Assembly: GCA_022843805.1 (NCBI GenBank)
Contig: JALHMY010000004.1
Location: 1 to 64,000 of the forward strand
Direction: 5' to 3'
DNA: 64,000 bases
Source of the DNA: Fuerstiella sp.
Lineage (GTDB): Bacteria > Planctomycetota > Planctomycetia > Planctomycetales > Planctomycetaceae
A program made the translations under genes and the position numbers. Shown in pieces: positions 1-7,631 of this stretch; positions within the stretch are counted from its first letter, which is position 1, and each line of letters begins with the position of its first letter. The notes under the pieces were generated by a model. It saw only the letters and a program-made list of their open reading frames with translations, did no database searches and was not told the origin of the DNA.

Positions 1-401
1 CCCCCGGCTTCGCCGGGGGAGGAGGTTTCATTAACCTCCCCTCCCGCGAAGCGAAGCGGAGTGGGAGGGGTCGGCCGAAGGCCGGGGGAGGGCCCGCCGC
101 GTGTTGTACTGAGCGCCGTCCCAATAACAGCGGCGTCCCGCAGTTCCCCATCCCCCTCCCGATCTCGCTGCCGCTCGCTCGACCTCCCCCGGCTTCGCCG
201 GGGGAGGAGGTTTCATTAACCTCCCCTCCCGCGCAGCGAAGCGGAGTGGGAGGGGTCGGCCGAAGGCCGGGGGAGGGCCCGCTGCGTGTTGCACTGAACG
301 CCGTCCCAAAAACACGCTCGCCCCGCAGTTCACCATCCCCCTCCTGATCTCGCTGCCGCTCGCTCGACCTCCCCCGGCTTCGCCGGGGGAGGAAGTTTTC
401 C
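1..401. repeat. 185-bp tandem repeat, two full copies plus a partial third
   Basis: Units start at positions 1, 186 and 371 with the same head, CCCCCGGCTTCGCCGGGGGA, giving a period of 185 bp. The second unit is nearly identical to the first. The third stops being recognisable near 401, and the first is probably cut by the window edge. Each unit contains short self-complementary GC-rich stretches (CCCCCGGC/GCCGGGGG and GGCCGAAGGCC), so transcripts would fold into hairpins. The long open frame on the minus strand here is a by-product of the repeat, not a gene. Confidence 0.9.
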
Positions 402-458
402 AGAATCCCTCCCGCGCATGCCCCTCCCTTTCCGGGTATTGGGACAGAGGACCTCTCA

Positions 459-1316
459 TCATGGATCCGAAGATGCATCCACCGGGATCGTGATTTCAAT
501 CAGCATTCCGGGCAGAAAAACCTCCGGAAGATCATCGAGTTTGCGATCATCGATGATTCGAGCATTCAGATCGTGAATCCTGGCCAGCTCTTCGACTTTT
601 CGAACAGCACTAACGCAGCCATAGGCCAGCAACATTCTACCACCGGGATTCAGATGATCCTTAACACCCTCCATCAGACTGATCATGAGTCCGAACCCGG
701 GATCGTACAATGCGAAATCGGCGACTGTTGTCGGTTTCTGATTTTCCCAGGGTGGATTGGACACGATCACATCGAACTTTTCCTGAGGCTCGATGACGGA
801 CCATGCCGATGGAGCTCGTCGAGGCACCTGACGACAGTCAAAGCGGCTTCCGTAGCCCATATCCATGACGTTGTAGATCGCATTCCTGACGGCGTTCGGA
901 TTGATGTCTGTTGCCACAACGCGCGAAGCCCCTGCCTTCAGGCAACAGAGCGACAGCAACCCCGAACCCGTTCCAATTTCCAGAACTCGCTTTCCACGCA
1001 CAAGACGCTGTTCACGAATGAGTTTTCGAAGACTGACCGTGTCATCCGGCTCCCAGAAGACCATATCGTAAATCACAATGGGGTTTGGAAGATCATCGAC
1101 CTTCACCCAGCGAACCATCGGCACGGACGGCTCAGCTGCATTTTCGTCCTGGGCGTTTGTCGGATTCGCCTCCACTGTTCCTTTGACAGCATCATCCAAA
1201 GTCTTTTCACCAGAAGGGGCAGCAACAGTATCCTGACGCTGGCATCCGGCCGTGACCACCAGCAAGCAGGCGGAAATCACCCAGGCGAAAACCAGTCTGT
1301 TACAGAGTGTTGCCAT
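459..1316 (-). CDS. Lipoprotein-like SAM-dependent methyltransferase
   Basis: The C-terminal two thirds form a class I SAM methyltransferase domain. Motif I reads VLEIGTGSGLLSL, the acidic loop reads VVATDINPNA, and VSNPPW matches the NPPY-type motif of PrmC/PrmA-like N-methyltransferases. I chose the start at 1316 because it gives a basic-hydrophobic leader ending in a lipobox (VTAGC). An ATG at 1355 would add 13 residues in front. A lipid-anchored methyltransferase is odd, because SAM is cytoplasmic. The anchor could face inward, the leader could be an uncleaved membrane anchor, or the true start could lie further in. The substrate is unknown. The gene is monocistronic and ends at the 185-bp repeat. 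Confidence 0.75.
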   Translation of the reverse strand: MATLCNRLVFAWVISACLLVVTAGCQRQDTVAAPSGEKTLDDAVKGTVEANPTNAQDENAAEPSVPMVRWVKVDDLPNPIVIYDMVFWEPDDTVSLRKLIREQRLVRGKRVLEIGTGSGLLSLCCLKAGASRVVATDINPNAVRNAIYNVMDMGYGSRFDCRQVPRRAPSAWSVIEPQEKFDVIVSNPPWENQKPTTVADFALYDPGFGLMISLMEGVKDHLNPGGRMLLAYGCVSAVRKVEELARIHDLNARIIDDRKLDDLPEVFLPGMLIEITIPVDASSDP

Positions 1317-1528
1317 GAGACAGCCTGCGAAGGCGAAAAACTGGTTCAACGACAAATGAAGTGGACTGCGATGGACTTTTTTAAAGCCACGAGTGCATGT
1401 GAATATACACGAATTGTGGCAGTGATCGAGTATGCAGGCCTTTGGAACGACTCGTCAACCGATACGGGAACGAATTTGTCGCGCGAAGTCCGCGCTTGAT
1501 TGTCCGGCTCATTCGACTCAATTCGCGT

Positions 1529-2452
1529 TCATTTCGGAAGCATGCTGACCTGCGGACTGCGCAGCCAGTTGACACAGAGACCGGTCCAGCTGGATGGCAG
1601 TTTCTCATTCTGTCGCACACCAAAATCGTGGTCTCCGGTGGCGTAAATGTGCAGTTCCACTGGTATTCCGGCTCGCTTCAAAGCCAGATACATCACGGCA
1701 CTGTGCTCGGCATTTGATCCACCCAGCTTTTCATTATCGTCTGTCGCGTGAGTTAGAAAAATCGGAGGTGTATTTCCTGGAATACGAAGACCAGGCCTCA
1801 AACCGTCACCATCTTTGGCCTTCAGGTAGCCCGAGTAACACATTACAGCAAAATCCGGCCGGCAGCTCAGTTTGTCCAGCTCATCAATCGGCGTATAGGT
1901 TTGTGTTTCGAATTCTGTAGCTGTCGCGAATGCCAGGTGCCCGCCGGCCGAAAAACCGATGATGCCAATTCGACCGGGATTGATCCCCCATTCAGCCGCT
2001 CTGGCTCGCACGATCCGCATGGCGCGCTGAGCATCAAGAAGAGGGCCCAGTGGCGGTTCTCCTTTAACATCCCCCGGACGCCGCGGAACTCGATACTTCA
2101 GGATGATTCCGGTCACTCCAATTGAATTCAGCCACGCTGCAACTTCTTCTCCCTCCAGATCCCAGAACAGATCCCAATAACCTCCGCCTGGGCAAATCAG
2201 CATGGCAGCTCCGGAGTTGTTATCTTCCGGTGCAGGACGCACCGTGATTGTCGGCTGACTGACGTTGGTGATCAATTTGGTAGGACCAACGATGGGGGAC
2301 TGGTGAATCCGACTGGTTTCTTCACCCTGAATGCCCACGTCGCCTGGCGTTTTATCGGGCCAAAGCCTGACGACAATCGGCTCCTTCGCCATGGAGATCC
2401 CGGTGAACTGCAGGAGGATCAGGATAACAACGGTTCTGGTGCATCGAGTCAT
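1529..2452 (-). CDS. Exported alpha/beta-hydrolase esterase (BD-FAE / acetyl-xylan-esterase type)
   Basis: The protein has 307 residues and an N-terminal signal peptide ending around SMA-KEP (residue 22). The oxyanion segment CPGGGYWDLF lies near residue 88. The nucleophile elbow GFSAGGH has its serine at residue 168, a later THATDD segment can supply the acid, and GDHDFG near the C-terminus supplies the histidine. This order is typical of the carbohydrate or lipid esterases common in planctomycetes. It is likely periplasmic and removes acyl groups from polysaccharide. The gene is co-directional with the upstream methyltransferase but separated by about 200 bp, so an operon is not evident. 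Confidence 0.82.
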   Translation of the reverse strand: MTRCTRTVVILILLQFTGISMAKEPIVVRLWPDKTPGDVGIQGEETSRIHQSPIVGPTKLITNVSQPTITVRPAPEDNNSGAAMLICPGGGYWDLFWDLEGEEVAAWLNSIGVTGIILKYRVPRRPGDVKGEPPLGPLLDAQRAMRIVRARAAEWGINPGRIGIIGFSAGGHLAFATATEFETQTYTPIDELDKLSCRPDFAVMCYSGYLKAKDGDGLRPGLRIPGNTPPIFLTHATDDNEKLGGSNAEHSAVMYLALKRAGIPVELHIYATGDHDFGVRQNEKLPSSWTGLCVNWLRSPQVSMLPK

Positions 2453-2554
2453 GGAAATTTCCTTCGAATACCGCCGAGCACCGGTCCGCTCGATGATCCG
2501 GTTACAATTGCTGTCTTGCCAGCCGGTTTGCGAATTCTACCATAAAGCAGCGGA

Positions 2555-3295
2555 TCAGAATAAATGCTTTTGTCCCGTAAATGCATCTCGCCCGGCATAC
2601 AAATCTTTGGAGCCTTCGGGCAGATAGATGATATTCAGACGCCGAAGTCGCGTAATCAGGTTGGAAATGTTAACCTGAGCAAGCGATGCAAGCTCGTAGA
2701 GCGCCGGCCACGAGGTGACATCCAGATCCCGGACCGCCGCCCTGATCAGCCAGTCCGGCATCAGCAGGGACGACTGATACCGGTCAACAGCGCTTCGGAC
2801 TTCCGGGGAATCCTGTCCGGAGGTCAGCTGGCGATACAATTCAAAATACCGGTCATCTCTTGCGGCCCGATTCAGTACCTCCACCAGTACATGACGGTCC
2901 GCCGCCTGCCGACGGACAATGCTGCGCTGCATTTCAAATCCAGGCAGACGAGGATGGTGCAGGCTCGTTCGATCGATATCAATATCCCAGTGTCCGGCTT
3001 CATGGCCAATTGTGCTGCGCTCCAGTCCGGGCTTTTGTTTGAAGAGATCCAGATGTCGAACGTTGAGCACAATTCGCCGTTCTTCGGGAATCAGCCCCGC
3101 AAGGATTTGTTCGCCCGGCAACTCGTCAATTTCGGTCCAGTCAAAGCTCAACCCCAGAATGCGTTCCACAATCTTTTCCAGCGGGACTGGAAACATCACA
3201 GGAGTTCCGGTGAGCTGTTCGTACTGACGAATCCGCAGACCCGTAACGGCGTCGATGGAACGTGTTCGTATATTGGTCAGATCATGTCGTCGCAT
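2555..3295 (-). CDS. ImmA/IrrE-family metallo-endopeptidase
   Basis: The protein has 246 residues and a zinc-protease signature GHEAGH (H98, E99, H102), as in ImmA/IrrE proteins (M78 family, COG2856). The N-terminal part supplies the usual alpha/beta fold, and the C-terminal part resembles a winged-helix extension. It lies 95 bp downstream of an XRE repressor gene on the same strand. In studied ImmR/ImmA and DdrO/IrrE pairs the protease cleaves the partner repressor under stress and opens its regulon. That is the likely job here, with the adjacent XRE protein as the first candidate substrate. No integrase or conjugation gene is nearby, so the pair appears to be chromosomal. Confidence 0.82.
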   Translation of the reverse strand: MRRHDLTNIRTRSIDAVTGLRIRQYEQLTGTPVMFPVPLEKIVERILGLSFDWTEIDELPGEQILAGLIPEERRIVLNVRHLDLFKQKPGLERSTIGHEAGHWDIDIDRTSLHHPRLPGFEMQRSIVRRQAADRHVLVEVLNRAARDDRYFELYRQLTSGQDSPEVRSAVDRYQSSLLMPDWLIRAAVRDLDVTSWPALYELASLAQVNISNLITRLRRLNIIYLPEGSKDLYAGRDAFTGQKHLF

Positions 3296-3390
3296 GACAA
3301 CCGCACTCCATGCTGTTGTGTTGATGAATGGCGTCGTGGAACGGACTGTGCTGAATCAAATGGTCATCGCTGGTTAGCAGCACGATGGTG

Positions 3391-3732
3391 TTAACGAGGT
3401 TTTTTCCTTTCCTCAATGGCCTGAACCAGTTCTTCAAGCGCATGATCGGAAAGGTTCAGAAGTTTTCGAAATACCCCGGGACGCGACAGGATTCGATCAC
3501 GGTAGGCGTCCGGAATTCGTTTGGCCAGCAGCAGCAACTCATCCGCGTCAGCATCAAGAGCTTTGGCGATCCTCTGGATCGTTTCTTCCCGCGGAGTTTG
3601 TTCGTCATCAAGACGGTCGTTCTCTACACGGCTGAGATATGTGAAATTGATTCCTACCCGATCTGCAAGTTCACGCTGTGTCAGATTTCGACTTTTGCGA
3701 ATCTCACGAATCCGCTCACCCACGGTTGGCAT
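3391..3732 (-). CDS. XRE-family HTH repressor partnered with an ImmA-type protease
   Basis: A helix-turn-helix fills residues 3-65, with turn and recognition helix around ELADRVGINFTYLSRVEN. It is followed by a leucine- and acid-rich segment and a helical C-terminus that could dimerise or be cut. The start at 3732 is set by a strong Shine-Dalgarno (GAGGGAG, 8 nt upstream). The longer frame to 3786 has no such site. A sigma70-like promoter lies at 3814-3841. It is the first gene of a two-gene unit with the ImmA-type protease. Its recognition helix resembles that of the XRE/S24 repressor at 25250, which suggests related operators. Confidence 0.85.
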   Translation of the reverse strand: MPTVGERIREIRKSRNLTQRELADRVGINFTYLSRVENDRLDDEQTPREETIQRIAKALDADADELLLLAKRIPDAYRDRILSRPGVFRKLLNLSDHALEELVQAIEERKKPR

Positions 3733-3813
3733 GTCGCTCGCTCCCTCGTTCGCCTCTGGCTGTGCCCCACAGCTGTCAGCCGTCAAAAAAGTTTCATTCC
3801 TTCGAGAGAGTGC

Positions 3814-3841
3814 AGGATAGGATGTTATTACTGACTGTCAA
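3814..3841 (-). promoter_or_regulatory. Sigma70-like promoter of the XRE/ImmA unit
   Basis: Read on the minus strand, TTGACA (3836-3841) is a perfect -35 box. It is followed after 16 bp by TATCCT (3814-3819), which matches four of six -10 positions. Transcription would start near 3807, leaving a leader of about 75 nt before the start codon at 3732. It sits just past a terminator, so the unit is likely transcribed independently of what lies upstream. Confidence 0.55.
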
Positions 3842-3860
3842 CATCAGAACAAGGGCAACA

Positions 3861-3893
3861 AAAAAAGGCATCGGAACCAAAGATTCCGATGCC
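3861..3893 (-). terminator. Rho-independent terminator on the minus strand
   Basis: A perfect 10-bp stem, GGCATCGGAA / TTCCGATGCC (3867-3876 and 3884-3893), encloses a 7-nt loop. On the minus strand it is followed by a run of T residues (AAAAAAA on the plus strand at 3860-3866). It would end transcripts from the small lipoprotein gene at 4178 or from an RNA made between 3900 and 4177. The rest of 3894-4177 holds no convincing gene. Confidence 0.75.
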
Positions 3894-4177
3894 TCTTGTT
3901 TGTTATATGTTTTTCGTTTGTCAGCACGTGCCACTGCCAGGTCGGTGGCATTGAGCCGGGAAGAGCAGCGTTGCGACAGCAGGCGATTCCTCAGGAGTCA
4001 GGAAACGCTCTGCCATACACATCTGCGATACCCAATACGACATACCTGGTCGGTACCGGTCGCGCCATGTTTTGACGTAGGCGGACTTCTGCAAAGATGC
4101 GCTGCGTGATGCTATCCTGCATTGCGATGCAGAGCAGCTGCATTTAAGGCATCGGTCCTGCGACGGGCTGCCGACGA

Positions 4178-4414
4178 TTACTGCTGTGCCTTCAGCTGGC
4201 TCTGTTCCAGCTGATATTTGCGAGCAGCTTCGACCTGATTGGTCAGTTTGAATTCGGGACCGTGTGGGAAGTACTGGACATCGTCATCCAAATAATTTGG
4301 AGATGGCAATGTCTGACCGCCTATCGTGGTCTGACATCCAGTGAAGAGTGCACTGGAGGCACATGCTGCCACTAGTGACAACAAAATTCCGGATCGCCCT
4401 GCAGTTGTCTTCAC
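4178..4414 (-). CDS. Small predicted lipoprotein, function unknown
   Basis: The protein has 78 residues. A signal peptide ends in a lipobox, LFTGC, with the lipidated cysteine at residue 27. About 50 residues follow, rich in Pro, Asp and Gln, including the segment NYLDDDVQYFPHGPEF. Short lipoproteins of this kind recur in planctomycetes, but I know no function. The terminator at 3861-3893 lies 285 bp downstream. Upstream is a 344-bp divergent intergenic region shared with the nitrilase gene, holding a 14-bp palindrome. Confidence 0.7.
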   Translation of the reverse strand: MKTTAGRSGILLSLVAACASSALFTGCQTTIGGQTLPSPNYLDDDVQYFPHGPEFKLTNQVEAARKYQLEQSQLKAQQ

Positions 4415-4574
4415 GGATTTTCACCTTAGCTCAGCAGTTATCAATGGGGAGGGTCCTCGCCGCTCACCGTGGCAGCATCACCTTTCGGCGTGCTCACCTC
4501 GACCACATATTTCATCGACATCGGACGCCGTCAGATTCCGTAGAATCGATTTCATCGCTAAAGCTTTCAAAACT

Positions 4575-4588
4575 GTTCAGCGCTGAAC
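4575..4588. promoter_or_regulatory. 14-bp perfect palindrome, possible operator
   Basis: GTTCAGCGCTGAAC is perfectly self-complementary. It lies in the 344-bp divergent intergenic region 4415-4758, about 160 bp upstream of the small lipoprotein gene and 170 bp upstream of the nitrilase gene. Such a site would suit a dimeric repressor or activator. I see no clear promoter boxes around it. The rest of the intergenic region holds nothing I recognise. Confidence 0.35.
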
Positions 4589-4758
4589 GTTCCTGATTCG
4601 GCCATTTTTGCCGCCCGGCAGCCATTGGACTTCAGTTTTCGCAGTTTGTACGCTGCGAAAATCACACTTGTGTCTGACCGCGTTCGACCAGGGATTTCGG
4701 TCTCTGTAGTTTTACCCCTTTCAACTCGGCCACCGACAGGTGCCATTCAGGAACGCTC

Positions 4759-5616
4759 ATGCAAATCGCCGGAATTCAAACTGACGTCAGCCTGATGAAT
4801 ATTGCTGACAATCTTCGATTGCTGGAAACCACCGTACGTGCTGAAGTGACTCAGGGCACTGGACTTACGGTTTTTCCTGAGTGCTTTACAACCGGATATT
4901 GTTTCGAATCACTTGACGAAGCAATGCCGTTTGCCGAATCAATCCCCGGGCCGACAACGGATCGCGTCTCCGCACTCTGCTCAGAACTCAACACGCACGT
5001 GGTTTTTGGAATGCTGGAGAAAGTCGGCGACCAGATTTTTAATGTTGCCGTTCTGGCTGGTCCCAGCGGAGTCATTGGCTGTTACCGAAAGGTCCATCTT
5101 CCCTGGCTGGGTGTGGATCGATTTACAACACCGGGAGATCGACCATTCGAAGTGTTTGAAGCAGCCGGCGTGCGTATCGGAATGCTGATCTGTTACGACG
5201 GCGGATTCCCGGAAGCCTCCCGCGTGCTGGCTCTGAAAGGAGCCGATCTGATCTTATTGCCGACCAACTGGCCTCCAGGCGGTGAATACATGGCTCAGTT
5301 TTCCGTGAACTGTCGGGCCATGGAAAACGGCGTTTACTTTGCCGCCGTCAACCGCATCGGAACAGAACGAGGGTTTCGGTTCATTGGCAAGAGTCGAATC
5401 TGCAATCCCGTCGGCGTAACGCTCGATTCGAATGATACAGACACGGCTGGCGTTATACGCTCGAGGGTCGATGTGAATATGGCTCGAACCAAACGACTGG
5501 TGCGAGTACCCGGAAAACATCTCATTGATCGCATGGCTGACCGTCGGCCCGAAATGTATGGACCGATCTGTGAGCCTCACAACCTGAAGCGACCTGGCCG
5601 GGATGAACCTGTCTGA
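4759..5616 (+). CDS. Carbon-nitrogen hydrolase (nitrilase-superfamily amidase)
   Basis: The protein has 285 residues, the usual length for a single-domain nitrilase-superfamily enzyme. The Glu-Lys-Cys catalytic triad is visible: E41 in FPECF, K111 in YRKVHLPW and C145 in MLICYDGGFPE. There is no signal peptide, so it acts in the cytoplasm on an amide or carbamoyl compound. The exact substrate (omega-amidase, N-carbamoyl-amine hydrolase or other) is not decided by the motifs. It stands alone and converges on purQ across the 45-bp repeat cluster. Confidence 0.87.
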   Translation: MQIAGIQTDVSLMNIADNLRLLETTVRAEVTQGTGLTVFPECFTTGYCFESLDEAMPFAESIPGPTTDRVSALCSELNTHVVFGMLEKVGDQIFNVAVLAGPSGVIGCYRKVHLPWLGVDRFTTPGDRPFEVFEAAGVRIGMLICYDGGFPEASRVLALKGADLILLPTNWPPGGEYMAQFSVNCRAMENGVYFAAVNRIGTERGFRFIGKSRICNPVGVTLDSNDTDTAGVIRSRVDVNMARTKRLVRVPGKHLIDRMADRRPEMYGPICEPHNLKRPGRDEPV

Positions 5617-5684
5617 ACAGGTCACCTCGTCGCTCTTCCCGGCATCTCAACCAAACTAAGGCGAGCGGCAAAATCGTCTTTCCC

Positions 5685-5842
5685 GGGAGGGCGAGGCTCC
5701 TGCCGAGCCGAGCTTTTTTTGCCTCAGCAGGAGCTTCGCCCTCCCATCTGCCGAGTGTTTCTCTCGGCTCAGCAGGAGCTTCGCCCTCCCGTCTGCCGAG
5801 TGTTTCTCTCGGCTCAGCAGGAGCTTCGCCCTCCCGTCTGCC
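5685..5842. repeat. 45-bp tandem repeats with an inverted copy, between converging genes
   Basis: CTCAGCAGGAGCTTCGCCCTCCC starts at 5723, 5768 and 5813, a 45-bp period with nearly identical copies. Upstream, near 5685-5710, lies a slightly diverged copy in inverted orientation (GGGAGGGCGAGGCTCCTGCC), so the region can form a long hairpin. It fills the gap between the converging nitrilase and purQ genes and may double as a bidirectional terminator. The open frame across it on the minus strand is a repeat artefact. Confidence 0.85.
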
Positions 5843-5875
5843 TCGATGATGGGGATGTTTTCAGCTGCCGCTCGC

Positions 5876-6709
5876 CTAAGCGAAGTACTGAACGGCATTC
5901 CGAAAAATTTGGATGCCGTCGCCTTCTCCCCGTAAACCTCGCCTTGTCCACTGTGGATGCTGAGTGGCGAACAGAAAACGCTCCGGATGTGGCATCAGTC
6001 CCAGAACCCGCCCCGTCGAATCACTCAACCCCGCAATATTGGCCAGGGACCCGTTGGGATTCTCCGGTTCCGGCAGCAGTTCAATTTTCGTTGGATCGCC
6101 TGTTGTGGCCATTTGAACGGCTGCCTGCGGTGACCAGTAACACAGGGCGATCGCTTCCTGTGCTCGAAGATCTTCCAGCAGTGAAGGTGTCCGGACGGCG
6201 ATTCGCCCTTCTGCATGGGCCATCGGTGCGTCAAATTCGTCGATGCCTTTCAGAAACACGCTTTTCGATGAGGCGACCTTCAAACGCACCCAGCGATCGG
6301 TATATCGCCCGTTCCTGTTCCATGTCAGTGTGAACTGATCTTCCCATGCCTTTTCCGCGGGATTTTCAATGCCGCGACGCATGATCAGCCCGGCTTTCAG
6401 AATTGTCTGAAATCCATTGCAGATCCCTAAAACAAGCTTATCGGATGTCAGAAACTCACGCATGGCGTCGTTCAGCTGACCCCGCAGCTGCCGGGAAAAG
6501 ACCACGCCAGCTCCCAGGTCGTCCCCATAACTGAATCCGCCTGGGATACACAGAATCTGATACCTCTGTAAAAGCGAGGGATCCTCCAGCAGCCGAAACA
6601 GATGAAGGCGGTCAGCTGTCGCACCCGCCAGTTCAAACGCATGAGCAGTTTCAATATCACAGTTCGTGCCTGGAGCACGCAGTACACAAACCTTAGGGGC
6701 AGTCATCAT
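5876..6709 (-). CDS. purQ: Phosphoribosylformylglycinamidine synthase, glutaminase subunit
   Basis: PurQ is a class I glutamine amidotransferase. It supplies ammonia to PurL for converting FGAR to FGAM in purine synthesis. The catalytic cysteine C97 lies in LGICNGFQ, and a PHPER motif near the C-terminus supplies the histidine of the triad. The N-terminal APGTNCD and IPGGFSYGDDLGAG segments are PurQ hallmarks. At 277 residues it is longer than the common bacterial form of roughly 220-230. No purL or purS is in the window. Two in-frame ATG codons begin the gene, so the start is uncertain by one residue. The upstream 400 bp (6710-7109) hold no gene. Confidence 0.93.
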   Translation of the reverse strand: MMTAPKVCVLRAPGTNCDIETAHAFELAGATADRLHLFRLLEDPSLLQRYQILCIPGGFSYGDDLGAGVVFSRQLRGQLNDAMREFLTSDKLVLGICNGFQTILKAGLIMRRGIENPAEKAWEDQFTLTWNRNGRYTDRWVRLKVASSKSVFLKGIDEFDAPMAHAEGRIAVRTPSLLEDLRAQEAIALCYWSPQAAVQMATTGDPTKIELLPEPENPNGSLANIAGLSDSTGRVLGLMPHPERFLFATQHPQWTRRGLRGEGDGIQIFRNAVQYFA

Positions 6710-7109
6710 TCCTGATTCGATCTGAAAGTATTCTTTGCCTGAAAAAACCGGCTGACGCGGCTAAGTGTCCAAATTATTGGTTCTATGTCATGCAGCCGGA
6801 ATCATGAGTATTACGGCAATGCCCGTCCAGCAACCATGCGTCGTTTTGTTCTCTGGTGTTCGTCTGTTCCATAAGACAGAAGGACTATCCTCACCAGAAC
6901 CTGGAAATTTGCCTCTGAGAGATCTCTTCAGGTAATTCTGGCGTTCCGAGAATTGTCATCTCAGTGACAGGAAAGTCCAGACCTGCCCGCCCGGAAGTTG
7001 GGGCTCAGGAAAGTCGGAATGCCGACAGATGACCGGAGATGATAGAATAAGGAATTGCAAACTGACCGTAAGGGCGTCTGATATTCGATTTTTGCAGGGT
7101 CATTGAATT

Positions 7110-7433
7110 ATGAATGCCATTCTGATTATCCTGGCAGTCGCCTTCGGAATTGCTTTTCTGTTTATTCTGGGTTCTTCACTTCTGACTTCCGCATGGGTCT
7201 TCAGAATGTTCTCACGAACGGCGAAACAAATGGAAGCACAGATGGAGGACGCTGCCGGTTCTGAAAATTCCGAACGCGGCCGGGCGTTTGATCTGATTGC
7301 CAAAATTCCGCAGAACCAGGAAGCATGGAAGTGTAGTAATTGCGGCGCTATTGTGGACAGTACTGCAGAACTCACCGCCAGCGGCAAAGTAAAGTGCAAC
7401 TACTGCAACTCATGGTCCAGCATCTACCAGTAA
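7110..7433 (+). CDS. Small membrane protein with C-terminal zinc ribbon
   Basis: The protein has 107 residues. An N-terminal hydrophobic helix spans about residues 3-30, a charged helical linker follows, and the C-terminus holds two CxxC pairs (KCSNCG and KCNYCN) in the arrangement of a zinc ribbon. The topology suggests a membrane-tethered cytoplasmic zinc ribbon that may bind nucleic acid or a protein. The family is not recognised. The gene stands alone, upstream of a hairpin repeat at 7483-7558. Confidence 0.65.
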   Translation: MNAILIILAVAFGIAFLFILGSSLLTSAWVFRMFSRTAKQMEAQMEDAAGSENSERGRAFDLIAKIPQNQEAWKCSNCGAIVDSTAELTASGKVKCNYCNSWSSIYQ

Positions 7434-7482
7434 ACATGCATGCTCCGGCAATTCGTAACCGCTGATCGTTTTGTTTGATTCA

Positions 7483-7558
7483 AACAGGAGGTAACGGAGG
7501 AGACACTGGGAATGCGCTGAGTGGCTGCTCATCTCCGTTTCCTCAGTTACCTCCTGTT
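7483..7558. repeat. Hairpin repeat (13-bp perfect outer stem)
   Basis: AACAGGAGGTAAC (7483-7495) pairs perfectly with GTTACCTCCTGTT (7546-7558), and the neighbouring GGAGGAGA / TCTCC extends the stem imperfectly. It lies between the converging zinc-ribbon and symporter genes. It may act as a terminator or be a dispersed palindromic element. It lacks a clean T-run. Confidence 0.6.
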
Positions 7559-7631
7559 CAATTCCGAGTCACCGTTGATGGTATTAGCGGTTGAGGAGGG
7601 CTGACCACCGCGTTTCGTGGACGGTTACTCC

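Noticed and set aside
31-462. Open frame on the minus strand of 143 codons
   Set aside because: It is made of the 185-bp repeat, has Gly/Arg/Pro-rich sequence and no domain, and repeats itself with the unit.
3894-4000. Resemblance to bacterial SRP RNA (GCCGGGAAGAGCAGC)
   Set aside because: The core loop order and flanking helix do not fit, and the only terminator in the region reads from the other strand.
5656-5898. Open frame on the minus strand of 80 codons
   Set aside because: It is a translation of the 45-bp repeat array, with repeated ADGRAKLLLSR segments.
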